NCBI RefSeq assembly: GCF_900091455.1
Contig: NZ_LT607412.1
Location: forward strand, 5,332,001-5,396,000
Reading direction: 5' to 3'
Length of the DNA: 64,000 nt
Source: Micromonospora coriariae
GTDB taxonomy: Bacteria > Actinomycetota > Actinomycetes > Mycobacteriales > Micromonosporaceae
Shown here: positions 7,057 to 15,279 of the stretch, piece after piece
Layout of the letters: the number at the start of each line of letters is the position of its first letter
How positions within the stretch are numbered: the stretch's first letter is position 1
Translations under genes and position numbers: made by a program
The notes under the pieces: model-generated
Databases searched by the model: none
The model's input: only the letters and a program-made list of their open reading frames with translations
What the model was told of the DNA's origin: nothing

Positions 7057-9927
7057 TCAGGAGTACGGAAGCCGGAGCACCGACTGGTTGCCGATGCCCA
7101 CCGTGCTCGGGTTGTTGCCGATCGCCGACCAGAGCTCGACCCGGACCGTGCCGTTGCTGAGGGTGCCCAACGTGCCGGTGGCCGAGGCCAGGCCGGCGTT
7201 CTGGGTGTAGTGCTCGTAGCCGGGGACCGGATCGGTGGCGAAGTAGCGCGACGTTTCCACCCGCTCCCAGCTGCCGTTGCCCGTCAGGTCGTACGAGATC
7301 CGCACCTGCACACCGTTGCCGACCGCCGTGCCGGCGTCCACGAACAGATCGAAGGTGCTCTGCCCGCCGGAGTAGGCGAGGTTGAGGCCGGTCGCCGTGA
7401 AGACCTGCGGGTTGGTCGGCGTACCGTCGTGGTTTCCGTTGGCCGCCGCGACAGTGGTCGTGGCCGCGCCGCCGGCGGCGCCGAGCCCGCCACCGGGCAG
7501 CAGGTACCGGGTCGGTGAGCCCGGGTTCGGGGGCGGACCCGTCGGAGGGGGCGTGGTGGGCGGCGGGGTCCCCGGGGGTACGCCGCCGGCCGCGTTGCCG
7601 CCGCTCCAGGTGTACGCCCCGGTGGTGGCCGTCCGTCCGGCCGGCACGGTGAGCGTCGTGCCGTTGGAGAACGTCACCGTGACCGCCGTCGCGGTCGGGT
7701 TCGACGCCACGTAGGTGCGCGCCCCGTTGCGCGAGAACACCGCCGACAGTGGGTGGTTGGCGGTCACCGTCGTGTCGACGGTGCCCAGCGCCGCGAGGTT
7801 GCGGATCCAGTGGAAGGTGTGCGCCCGACTCTCGCCCTCCTCGACCGCGTAGTTGGGGTTCGCTCGGAGGTTCGCCAGCGCGGCGTCGCCGTCACCGAGG
7901 GCCTGGAACTGCCAGAGGATGTCCTGCCACACCGTCGGCTGCCCACCGTTGTTGCGCACCAGTTCGGCGTAGTTGGTCCGTACGTACGCCGGGTTGTTGC
8001 CGAGGTAGAGGTGTCCGCCGGTGACCGGCAGCAGGTTGATGCCCTGGATCATCTCCGGCTCGCCGCTGAACCAGGTGGCGTACGCGCCGCCGTCACCCCA
8101 GACCATGCCGACCGTCGAGTGCCCGAAGGCGGCGGGGAAGTTCTGGTCGCTGACGTCGAACCAGTACTCCTGGATGGCCGCGGCCTGGGTGGTGTAGAGG
8201 AAGATGCCGGCGTCGCGGACGGCGGTGTCGCCGGTCACCTGCCCCCACTGGATCAGGGCGTTGGCGAAGTTCATCCCCTCCGACGATGATTCCTGGTTGT
8301 TGCCGGAGCCGAACGAGCCGTGCCCGGACGCCCAGTCGTGGCCGGCGTAGATGTCGAAGTCGCGCAGGTATGGGAAGCGGGTGTCGTCGCGGCGGTAGTT
8401 GTTGGCGTCGCGGATCAGCAGGTCCACCATGCCGCCGTAGCGGCTCGCGGCGGCCCATGCCGGGTCGAACTTCGCAAGCGTCGCCGCTGCGGCGATGTAG
8501 TAGCCGTAGTGGAAGTGGTGGTCGTTGAGTTCCTGGTCGGAGCCGTACGAGGCGGGGTAGCCGATCAGCGTGCCCCAGTTGCCGTCGTAGTAGAAGACCT
8601 TCCCGGTCTTGCCGCTGGTCGCGGTGAACCAGTCGGTGAGCGTGCTGCGGATCGCGTTCAGCGCGCTGTCCCGCGTCGCGGTGTCATTGACCAGGTCGGC
8701 CACCTCGGCGAGCCGGGCGGCCCGGCCGAGCCCCTTGCCGGTCCAGTACGTGTCGCCGCCGCGCTGGTCCATCGGGTTCGCGCGGGCGGCAGCCAGGTGG
8801 TTGGTGAGCGTCGTCAGGTCGGCGCCGCCGCCGTCGGCGACGGCCGGCAGTTCCGGCAGGACCCCCTGGAACTTCATGGCGGTACGGAACTGGTTGACGC
8901 CGGTGAGCACCTTCATCCGGCCCCGTGCCGACGGGTAGGTCGGGGTGATCGGGGTGGAGCCGGTCAGTGACTTCCACTGGTGCGGGTAGAGGCTGACCAC
9001 GGTCTGCGTGGCGGTCCCCTCCCGGGCGGTCGTGGTGAACGCGTACGTGGTGGTCAGCCCGCTTGTTGCCGGGTTGTAGGCGTACGAGACCTGGGTGCCG
9101 GTGACGTGGGCGTGCGCGTACCGGCCGTAGGTGGCGGCCAGATCGGCGCGCTCGGCCGCCGACGCCGACGGCGGCAGCAGGGCGATGGAGAAGTAGCCCC
9201 GGCCGGCCAGGGTGGAGGAGATCCGGCCACCGCTGACGGTCCAGGTGGCGCCGTTGGGGGCGTACCCGACGTAGTCGTGGCCGTTGACCCGGAAGCCGAC
9301 CGTGGCGCCGCTGTTGGACCAGACGTCGGCGGTGCCCGTCGCGCTGATCACCGCGTCCCCACCGGTGGTCTGGAAGTACGCGAAGGGCAGGCCGTGGCCG
9401 ATGGTGGCGCGCATGGTCCGGGCGCCGTCGCTCCAGTGCGGGCTGACCGTCCAGTCGGTCCAGCCGTCGACCTTGACCACGGGCGCGGCGAGCCCGGCCA
9501 CGCCGACCCGGATGTCCTGGACGTACGGGTAGTGGTACTCGCCGACCCCGGTCGAGGTGCCGCTGATGGCGGGTGTGGAGTTGGCGGAGAACCCGAGGCC
9601 GTCGGTGAAGGTGTCGTACGAGAGCGGGTGGGCGTGCAGGGGCTCGCTGAAGGCGCAGTCGGTGCGCTTCCAGAGCAGCGAGGACCACCAGTCGTTTGTG
9701 GGTATCGCACCGGCTGGCGCGTTGGCGGTGGCGAACTGCCGGGGGTTGCTCGACATCGGGCCGCAGCCGGTGGGGAGCGGGCCGACCGGGGTGGTGGTGT
9801 AGCTGCCTGCGCTGACGGGGGCGGCCTCGGCGGGGCGGGTGGTGGAGATCGCGAGGCCGCCGACGACCAGGGTCAGAGCGGTGGTGGCGGCCAGGACCCA
9901 ACGGCGGCGGGGGGCGGGAGGTTTCAC
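7057..9927 (-). CDS. Secreted GH81 endo-beta-1,3-glucanase with C-terminal binding module
   Basis: A 956-residue exported enzyme. Residues 1-35 form a Sec signal peptide (RRRW, hydrophobic core, AEAAP cleavage region). The body matches GH81, inverting endo-beta-1,3-glucanases that attack fungal-type glucan; the block NQESSSEGMN carries the paired Glu residues of the family active site. A Pro/Thr/Gly linker (about residues 790-815) leads to a C-terminal domain of about 150 residues resembling the beta-1,3-glucan-binding modules found on actinobacterial laminarinases (CBM56-like; family inferred). The GTG at 9927 is preferred over longer starts because GGAGG lies 5 bases upstream and the signal peptide begins there. 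A palindromic LacI-type operator lies about 77 bases upstream. Confidence 0.88.
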   Translation of the reverse strand: MKPPAPRRRWVLAATTALTLVVGGLAISTTRPAEAAPVSAGSYTTTPVGPLPTGCGPMSSNPRQFATANAPAGAIPTNDWWSSLLWKRTDCAFSEPLHAHPLSYDTFTDGLGFSANSTPAISGTSTGVGEYHYPYVQDIRVGVAGLAAPVVKVDGWTDWTVSPHWSDGARTMRATIGHGLPFAYFQTTGGDAVISATGTADVWSNSGATVGFRVNGHDYVGYAPNGATWTVSGGRISSTLAGRGYFSIALLPPSASAAERADLAATYGRYAHAHVTGTQVSYAYNPATSGLTTTYAFTTTAREGTATQTVVSLYPHQWKSLTGSTPITPTYPSARGRMKVLTGVNQFRTAMKFQGVLPELPAVADGGGADLTTLTNHLAAARANPMDQRGGDTYWTGKGLGRAARLAEVADLVNDTATRDSALNAIRSTLTDWFTATSGKTGKVFYYDGNWGTLIGYPASYGSDQELNDHHFHYGYYIAAAATLAKFDPAWAAASRYGGMVDLLIRDANNYRRDDTRFPYLRDFDIYAGHDWASGHGSFGSGNNQESSSEGMNFANALIQWGQVTGDTAVRDAGIFLYTTQAAAIQEYWFDVSDQNFPAAFGHSTVGMVWGDGGAYATWFSGEPEMIQGINLLPVTGGHLYLGNNPAYVRTNYAELVRNNGGQPTVWQDILWQFQALGDGDAALANLRANPNYAVEEGESRAHTFHWIRNLAALGTVDTTVTANHPLSAVFSRNGARTYVASNPTATAVTVTFSNGTTLTVPAGRTATTGAYTWSGGNAAGGVPPGTPPPTTPPPTGPPPNPGSPTRYLLPGGGLGAAGGAATTTVAAANGNHDGTPTNPQVFTATGLNLAYSGGQSTFDLFVDAGTAVGNGVQVRISYDLTGNGSWERVETSRYFATDPVPGYEHYTQNAGLASATGTLGTLSNGTVRVELWSAIGNNPSTVGIGNQSVLRLPYS

Positions 9928-10003
9928 GGTGCCTCCATCGCGTGTCGAGACGCCGGATTGCCGGCTCCGACACGTTGTCTGAATTGAGGAGAAGATGCGG
10001 TGA

Positions 10004-10015
10004 GAGAGCGCTCTC
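10004..10015. promoter_or_regulatory. LacI-type palindromic operator upstream of GH81
   Basis: GAGAGCGCTCTC is a perfect 12-bp palindrome centred on CG. It resembles the actinobacterial CebR-type box (GGGAGCGCTCCC), the target of LacI-family repressors of glucan and cellobiose utilisation. Its position about 77 bases before the GH81 start suggests substrate-induced control of the glucanase; the regulator is not identified in this window. Confidence 0.6.
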
Positions 10016-10092
10016 CCAGGCGGCACGGTAATCGAGGATCATCACTCCCGTCAATGTGTCCCACGGGTTGCGTGCTGATGTCGCGATTTGAA

Positions 10093-10593
10093 CTACCACC
10101 GCTCGCCGGTGTGCCATTCCGCGACCCGCCACTGGCCGTCGGCCTGCCGGATCAGCAGCAGTTGCAGCGGCGCGACCTCGCCATCAACGAAGCGGGCCTG
10201 CGCCTGTACCTCGGCACGAGGTTGCCCGGGGCCGACGATGGTCGTCCCCGCGACCGAATAACCGGTGAGCCGCTGGCCACCGGAGTGCAGCTCGGAAAAT
10301 GTCCGCAGGTCACTGGCCTGCCGACGCTGCTCGGCGAGCAACTGGTACGCGACCGTGAAATCGGCCGCGACGAGCGCGTCCAGGTATGCCGCGGCGGTCG
10401 CCTGGGCGGGACCGCGTTCCCGAACCGCCTTCGTCACCGTCAGCGCCGTCCACACCACCGCGCCGAATGCCGCGATGGTGCCCAGGGCAACGATCTGCCA
10501 CACCGACAGACTCCGGGTGAGGCAGCCGTAGCACACGACCAGGAACAGCCCGATCGCCAGGATTCCGAGTGCTCGCCCCCACCGCCCCGACAT
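10093..10593 (-). CDS. Small membrane protein with NTF2-like extracytoplasmic domain
   Basis: A 166-residue protein with two predicted transmembrane helices (about residues 9-27 and 32-53) followed by about 110 residues patterned like DUF4878/NTF2-like domains: helices AYLDALVAADFTVAYQLLA, then strands ending in DGQWRVAEWHTGERW. Such domains occur on many actinobacterial lipoproteins and membrane proteins without known function. It follows the DUF1223 gene in the same direction after about 90 bases. Function not assigned. Confidence 0.65.
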   Translation of the reverse strand: MSGRWGRALGILAIGLFLVVCYGCLTRSLSVWQIVALGTIAAFGAVVWTALTVTKAVRERGPAQATAAAYLDALVAADFTVAYQLLAEQRRQASDLRTFSELHSGGQRLTGYSVAGTTIVGPGQPRAEVQAQARFVDGEVAPLQLLLIRQADGQWRVAEWHTGERW

Positions 10594-10680
10594 GGTCTTG
10601 GACCCTAGCTTCGCGAGGCAGCCTCTGCCAGAGCGCCAGGTTGACGTGACGCCCGCTCGCGCACCGCCATCAGCCCACTC

Positions 10681-11460
10681 TCAGCCCGCGACGGCGGACA
10701 GGTCGACCGCGGCGGCGGCGACGATCGCCTTGTCGCCGTCGTTCTGCAGGTAACCGACCACAGTGGCCTGCCGAGGATCAAGGTCTGGCGGCGCCTCCAG
10801 CTCCACCTGCCCACGCCCGGCCTCCACACCCAGCGAGGCGAAGGCGCGCACCACGTTGTCCTGCCGCAGCCTCCGCCCGGCATTCTCACCCCGGGCGACA
10901 TCGCTCTCCAGGCCGCGCTCGACGATCGCCACGTTCAGCACCGCGCGTGCCGGAGGCCGCTCGGTCTCGTAGTCCAGCACCACCCGCCGTCCAGCGCCCG
11001 TGCCACCGGCGTGGTCCTGCAACGACAGCGTGAGCGGTGTGGTGGTTGCCGACGTCAGGGCGGACGCGATGGCGCTCGCCGCCCGTCGACGGTCGGAGCC
11101 GACGAACTCGACTGTGCCGTTGACGACCATCTGGGGGGTGTACAGGCGCCCGGATCCGAAGGTCCGCGCGTACGCCTCCTGCCGCGCCGTGTACGCAGCG
11201 TCGGCGAACCGGTCGGGCCAGCCCAGGTCATCCCAGTAGTCGACGTGGAACCCGAGGGCGAAGACCGGCTGTCCCCGCGTCCGGGCGTCACGCTCGATCT
11301 CGGTCAGCACCTCCTCCGCGGGAGGACAGCTCGAGCAGCCCTGGGAGGTGAACATCTCCACGACGGCGAAGCCTCCGTTCGGCGGCGCGACATCCCGCGC
11401 CCGGGGCGGTGAATCCGGCAGGCGGGCACGATTCGCCCCGGTACTCGATGCGTCCGTCAT
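10681..11460 (-). CDS. DUF1223 thioredoxin-fold protein
   Basis: A 259-residue DUF1223 member. The family has a thioredoxin-like fold and begins with VEMFTSQGCSSCPPAE, here about residues 34-49, containing a CSSC pair in the place of a redox CxxC motif. The block ALGFHVDYWDDLGW and the YTPQMVVNG segment are also characteristic. Most relatives in proteobacteria carry a signal peptide; this one starts with a polar, Pro/Arg-rich stretch and no clear signal, so a cytoplasmic location is likely. The reaction is unknown. Confidence 0.8.
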   Translation of the reverse strand: MTDASSTGANRARLPDSPPRARDVAPPNGGFAVVEMFTSQGCSSCPPAEEVLTEIERDARTRGQPVFALGFHVDYWDDLGWPDRFADAAYTARQEAYARTFGSGRLYTPQMVVNGTVEFVGSDRRRAASAIASALTSATTTPLTLSLQDHAGGTGAGRRVVLDYETERPPARAVLNVAIVERGLESDVARGENAGRRLRQDNVVRAFASLGVEAGRGQVELEAPPDLDPRQATVVGYLQNDGDKAIVAAAAVDLSAVAG

Positions 11461-11608
11461 GGCGCGTCTCCTCCGTCGATCCTGCTGGCGGCACTGCGGT
11501 TCCCGTTACGGCCACGACCATGCCTGTGCGCCCTTCGCCGCCGCCGTCCCGGCAGGAGCCCGCGTCGGTCCGGTGCCGAACCGAGCAGGGGCGCCCGGAT
11601 TCGGGCCG

Positions 11609-13091
11609 TCAGCGTCCCGCAGCCTCCGCCACGGGCGGGCGCTCGATCGACGCGGCGGCGCGCGGCCGGCCTGGTCGCATGAGGACGATGACGAGCAGAC
11701 TGGCCAGGACGCCGACGGCTCCGGCCACGGCGAAGGTCGCCTGTACGCCGGCGACCCCGGCGGCGTGCGCCGCGCTGTCCAGAAGTTGCCGCCCGGCTGC
11801 CGGCGTGGAACGCAGCAGGCCCGGTGTCTGACCGCCGGCGATGGCGTGCGCGACACTTGCCGGGTCCGCAATGCCGCGTCCGGTCAGGATGATCTGCGCC
11901 TGGGCGGTGAAAACGCTGCCCAGTGCGGCGACGCCGAACGCGAAACCCAACTGGCGAGTGGTGTTGACGGCCCCGGCGGCCATGCCACCGCGCTCGGCGG
12001 GCACCAGGGACATCGAGACCGATCCCAGGATGGGCGTCGCGAGGCCGACGCCGACACCGATCAGGGCGAGCCCCGGCAGCAGCGCCGGCCAACTGGCCGA
12101 ACCGTGTACGAGCGCCGCGGTGAGCAGGCTGCCCAGGCCGACGAACAGCAGACCGACGCCGATCACCAGGTCTGGTCGACGGCCGTGCAGCAGCCGGCCC
12201 AGCACCGCCGAGACAGCGAACGCGGTGACGGACATCGGCAGGCCGGTCAGCCCCGCCGCGAGCGGACTCAGTCCCAGCACGGACTGCAGCCAGATCGAGG
12301 TGTAGGTGAGGGTGGTGAAGGCCGCGAACGTCAGCAGCAGACCGGCGAGCAGCACAGCGACGAACGAGCGGTTACGCAGGAGAGCGAGGTCGAACATGGC
12401 GTGTCGGGTGCGTGCCTCGATGGCGACGAACGCGGCCAGCAGGAGTGCGGCCACCACCAGCAGCCACCAGACGGCGGCCGCGGACCAGCCGTCCTCGTTC
12501 GCCCGGATGAGGGCGTAGGTCGCGCAGGCCGCGGCCGCGGTGAAGCTCGCCATGCCGGCGACGTCGATCCGGCCGCGGACCCTCGTGTGGGCGACGGTGA
12601 GCGTCCTGCCGCACAGCAGGATGGCGACGGCACTGACCGGCAGGTTCACCAGGAAGATCCACCGCCACGACGCGCCCTCGGTGAGCAGCCCGCCGAGGAT
12701 CGGGCCCACCGCGGCCGAGGCGCCCGACACGGCGCCCCAGATGCCGTACGCGCTTCCCCGGTCACGTCCGACGTAGGTGCTGTTGAGCAGGGCGAACGTG
12801 GTCGCGAACATGGCCGCCGCGCCGACGCCCTGTACGGCCCGGGCGGCGATCAGCACACCCGAGTTCGGCGCGAGACCGCACAGCAGCGACGAGACCGCGA
12901 AGAGCGCGAGCCCGACGACGTAGGCCCGGCTGTGCCCCACCCGGTCGGCGATCGAGCCGGCGCCGAGCACCAGTGCGCCCAACGCGAGGGCGTAGGCGTC
13001 GATCACCCACTGCAACGCCCCGAAGGACGCGTCCAGGTCGTCGACCATGTCGGGCAGGGCGACGATCACGATCGTCACGTCGATCAGGAGC
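11609..13091 (-). pseudogene. MFS multidrug efflux gene (DHA2/EmrB type), 3' part, split by IS element
   Basis: This part encodes residues 17 onward of a 14-helix DHA2 drug:H+ antiporter. It starts abruptly with LLIDVTIVIVALPDMVDD, which in intact relatives is the second half of helix 1, and includes the motif GVLIAARAVQGVGAA. The missing start lies at 14429-14475 on the other side of a tnpB element. Joining base 14429 to base 13091 on the minus strand gives an in-frame 509-codon gene reading TFMLLIDVTIV at the seam. A GTG at 13105 within the element could start a shortened product, but it would lack half of the first helix. Treated as insertionally inactivated. Confidence 0.85.
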
Positions 13092-13300
13092 TTGACATCC
13101 TCCACCGCCCTGAAGGCGGGGATTCCCTCGGTCGCCCGAAGGGGGTTCCTGCTTCACCGGGCCGCGCCTTCGCCGCTTGCGCGGATCGGGTCTTACCGTC
13201 CCTCCACAGGCGTTTTACCTCTCCGCCAGCCCGGCGGCGAGGATGTTCTTCGCGGCGTTGACGTCCCGGTCGTGCACGGCATCACAGCCGGGACACGTCC
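13092..13300 (-). ncRNA. Predicted omega RNA region of the IS605-type element
   Basis: In TnpB systems the guide RNA (omegaRNA) comes from the 3' end of tnpB and the element's right end, and its guide is the host sequence just past the element. Here that region is the end of tnpB plus 123 bases holding the right-end hairpin. The guide would start at minus-strand base 13091, inside the MFS gene. No RNA evidence is available; the start is approximate. Confidence 0.4.
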
Positions 13301-14327
13301 AGACGCGAACCCCGAGGGTCATCGCGGTGTTGATCCGCCCGCACGCCGAGCAGGTCTTCGTGCTCGGATGCCAGCGGTCAACGGCGAAAACCTGCCGCCC
13401 GTACCAGGCGGCCTTGTACTCGATCATGCTGCGCAGTTGTGTCCACGCCGCGTCGGAGATGGCGCGGGCCAGCGAGTGGTTGCGCAGCATGTTGCGCACG
13501 CTGAGGTCTTCGATCACGACCGTTTGGTTCTCGCGGACGAGTCGAGTCGACAGCTTGTGCAGGTGATCCCGCCGCCGGTCGGCGATGCGGGCATGGATCC
13601 GGGCCACCGCGAGGCGGGCCTTGGCCCGATTCGCGGAGTCCTTGGCCTTACGCGACAGGTTCCGCTGCGCCTTGGCCAGCTTGCGACGGTCAGCGCGCTC
13701 GTGCCGCGGGTTGGTGATCTTCTCCCCGGTGGACAGGGTGAGCAGACTGGTGATGCCCGCGTCTATCCCCACTGCGGCGCCCACCGGCGGCAGGGCCGCG
13801 ATGGAGGGGTCTTCCACCAGCATGGACACAAACCACCGACCGGCCGGGTCGCGGGACACCGTGACCGTGGACGGTTGCGCGCCCGTCGGCAGGGGCCGGG
13901 ACCACACGATGGTCAGCGGGGCGTCCATCTTGGCCAGGGTGAGCTGTCCGTCGCGCCAGCGGAACGCCGAGCGGGTGTACTCCGCCGACGCCCGGGACTT
14001 ACGCTTGGACTTGAACCGCGGATAGCGGGACCGTTTGTCCCAGAACGCCGCGAAGCCGGCTTGTAGGTGCCGCAGCGTCTGCTGCAGGGGCACGGAGCTG
14101 ACCTCGTTGAGGAACGCCAGCTCCTCGGTGCGCTTCCACTCGGTCAGCCACGCCGAGGACTGGACGTAGGTGCTGCGCTGCCTGTCGACGGCCCATGCCC
14201 GGGTGCGGGCGTCCAAGGCGAGGTTGTAGACCTTGCGCACGCACCCGAAGGTGCGGTTGAGCTGATCGGCCTGCCCTGGGGTCGGATGGAAGCGGTACTT
14301 GTATGCCCGCTTCACCACCTCACCCAT
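13215..14327 (-). CDS. tnpB: TnpB RNA-guided nuclease (IS605 type)
   Basis: A 370-residue TnpB, the compact ancestor of Cas12. The N-terminal helix-turn-helix-like part (YKYRFHPTPGQADQLNRTFG), the RuvC residues (Asp in GIDAGITSLL about 187, Glu in VIEDLSV about 270, Asp in HDRDVNAAKN about 350) and the CSACG...CPGC zinc finger (about 318-345) are all intact. The protein should therefore be a competent RNA-guided endonuclease that cuts the vacated donor site next to a TAM (TTCAT-like, from the left flank). It is the only gene of its element. Start at ATG 14327. Confidence 0.93.
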   Translation of the reverse strand: MGEVVKRAYKYRFHPTPGQADQLNRTFGCVRKVYNLALDARTRAWAVDRQRSTYVQSSAWLTEWKRTEELAFLNEVSSVPLQQTLRHLQAGFAAFWDKRSRYPRFKSKRKSRASAEYTRSAFRWRDGQLTLAKMDAPLTIVWSRPLPTGAQPSTVTVSRDPAGRWFVSMLVEDPSIAALPPVGAAVGIDAGITSLLTLSTGEKITNPRHERADRRKLAKAQRNLSRKAKDSANRAKARLAVARIHARIADRRRDHLHKLSTRLVRENQTVVIEDLSVRNMLRNHSLARAISDAAWTQLRSMIEYKAAWYGRQVFAVDRWHPSTKTCSACGRINTAMTLGVRVWTCPGCDAVHDRDVNAAKNILAAGLAER

Positions 14328-14428
14328 GCTTCACATTCTAGCATTTGCCTATGTGAGGCTGCTTTTGAAGGGAGCAAGCGGCGTTTCCTCCCCCGCCTGA
14401 AGGCAGGGGTATCCACGCCGCGACACCG

Positions 14429-14475
14429 ATGAACGTACCCAGGCAGACCGTCAGCAGCGGCAGCCACTTGCGCAT
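14429..14475 (-). pseudogene. MFS multidrug efflux gene, 5' fragment (first 15 codons)
   Basis: Encodes MRKWLPLLTVCLGTF plus two bases of the next codon, the start of helix 1 of a DHA2 exporter, then runs into the element's left end. It is the missing beginning of the gene at 11609-13091. The ATG at 14475 has only a weak upstream AGCAGG. Confidence 0.8.
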
Positions 14476-14619
14476 TCTGATACCTGCTTTCTTCCGTGCG
14501 GGTGCCTCAGCCAGTCCGCGGCGCGAACTCCGGCTGGTCAAGCAGACGCAAACCAACTTCCGTCCGCCTGGCATCGGACAACCTGTGCGCGGGCTCCAGA
14601 GCGGCCGCTGAGCAGCGGG

Positions 14620-14639
14620 GATTCGAACCAGTTCGAATC
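14620..14639. promoter_or_regulatory. Inverted repeat between MFS and secreted-protein genes
   Basis: GATTCGAA and TTCGAATC (8-bp perfect arms, 4-base spacer) lie in the 247-base gap between the divergent MFS start and the small secreted protein gene. The position suggests an operator for one or both. Part of it also looks like a tRNA T-arm read on the minus strand, but no tRNA is present. Confidence 0.4.
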
Positions 14640-14722
14640 ACTGGCCGGCGGTCGCGGACGAACGTTGACTGTGCCGGTCCTGAACCGCCTCCCGGCGGGG
14701 CACCGAGAGTACGGAGGCACCT

Positions 14723-15190
14723 TTGACGACCTTGCGATCGCGGATCATGGCGATACTCGCCGCGCTCGTCCTCAGCGCAACCGGGAGCGTGTTCCTCGCC
14801 GGCCCACCAGCGCAGGCCGCGACCGGGACCTGTTCGGGCTCCAAAGTCGGTGGCTTCGACCTGTACGGGGACGTACCCATAAACGGTTCGACGAGGTACG
14901 GGTACGTCGAGATCTACTACAGCGGCGGATACAACTGCGCGCGGACCGTGTCGAGCGCGAACACCTGGGGCGTCAGCAAGGTCATGTCAGTCGAGCTGTG
15001 GGTCTGTTCATCCGGCACCAGCAACTGCCGCCTGCTGGAGGCGAACGACAGGGACCACGGCACCTACAGGTACTACGCCGGTCCGGTAACTGCCTACGCC
15101 AGCGGAAAGTGCATCTGGGTCATCGGCAACATCTACTACCCGCCGACGGACTCCAACGCCGGTAACAACAGGTCGGGATGGTGTGGCTGA
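14723..15190 (+). CDS. Small secreted cysteine-containing protein
   Basis: A 155-residue exported protein. The first 32 residues form a Sec signal peptide ending in AQAA. The mature part of about 120 residues is rich in Tyr, Gly and Ser and has six Cys, enough for three disulfide bonds, consistent with a compact beta-rich extracellular protein. The TTG at 14723 is used because GGAGG lies 5 bases upstream and it gives a proper n-region; an ATG at 14747 has no ribosome-binding site. No family recognised; function not assigned. Confidence 0.7.
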   Translation: MTTLRSRIMAILAALVLSATGSVFLAGPPAQAATGTCSGSKVGGFDLYGDVPINGSTRYGYVEIYYSGGYNCARTVSSANTWGVSKVMSVELWVCSSGTSNCRLLEANDRDHGTYRYYAGPVTAYASGKCIWVIGNIYYPPTDSNAGNNRSGWCG

Positions 15191-15203
15191 CGACCGTGGT
15201 GTG

Positions 15204-15238
15204 GGTCGTGCCGGGCAGGATCACTGCCCGGCACGACC
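15204..15238. terminator. Bidirectional hairpin terminator
   Basis: Perfect 15-bp arms (15204-15218 and 15224-15238) with loop GATCA lie between the convergent secreted-protein and CE4 genes. Confidence 0.85.
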
Positions 15239-15279
15239 GCGTCAGGGCCGTACGGAAAGGGCGGTCGTTGTCCGGGGCG

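Larger units (their letters stand above)
13092..14428 (-). mobile_element. IS200/IS605-type element with tnpB only (IS1341-like), 1,337 bp
   Basis: The ends are set by the interrupted MFS gene: removal of exactly these bases restores its frame. The element carries one gene, tnpB, and no Y1 transposase, so it is non-autonomous. Each end has a subterminal imperfect palindrome typical of the family: 13105-13119 (CCGCC-loop-GGCGG) at the right end and 14391-14409 (CCCCGCC-loop-GGC-A-GGGG) at the left end. On the minus strand the right end finishes with TCAA, as in IS608, and the left flank is TTCAT. There is no target duplication, as expected for single-strand transposition. Confidence 0.88.

Noticed and set aside
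13103..13105. GTG at 13105 as a real start for an intact MFS gene
   Set aside because: It lies within the IS element end and would remove half of helix 1; the true start is at 14475 on the other side of the insertion.
14620..14640. tRNA T-arm-like sequence (GGTTCGAATCCCC on the minus strand)
   Set aside because: No acceptor, D or anticodon arms around it and no element boundary; it is more simply an inverted repeat.
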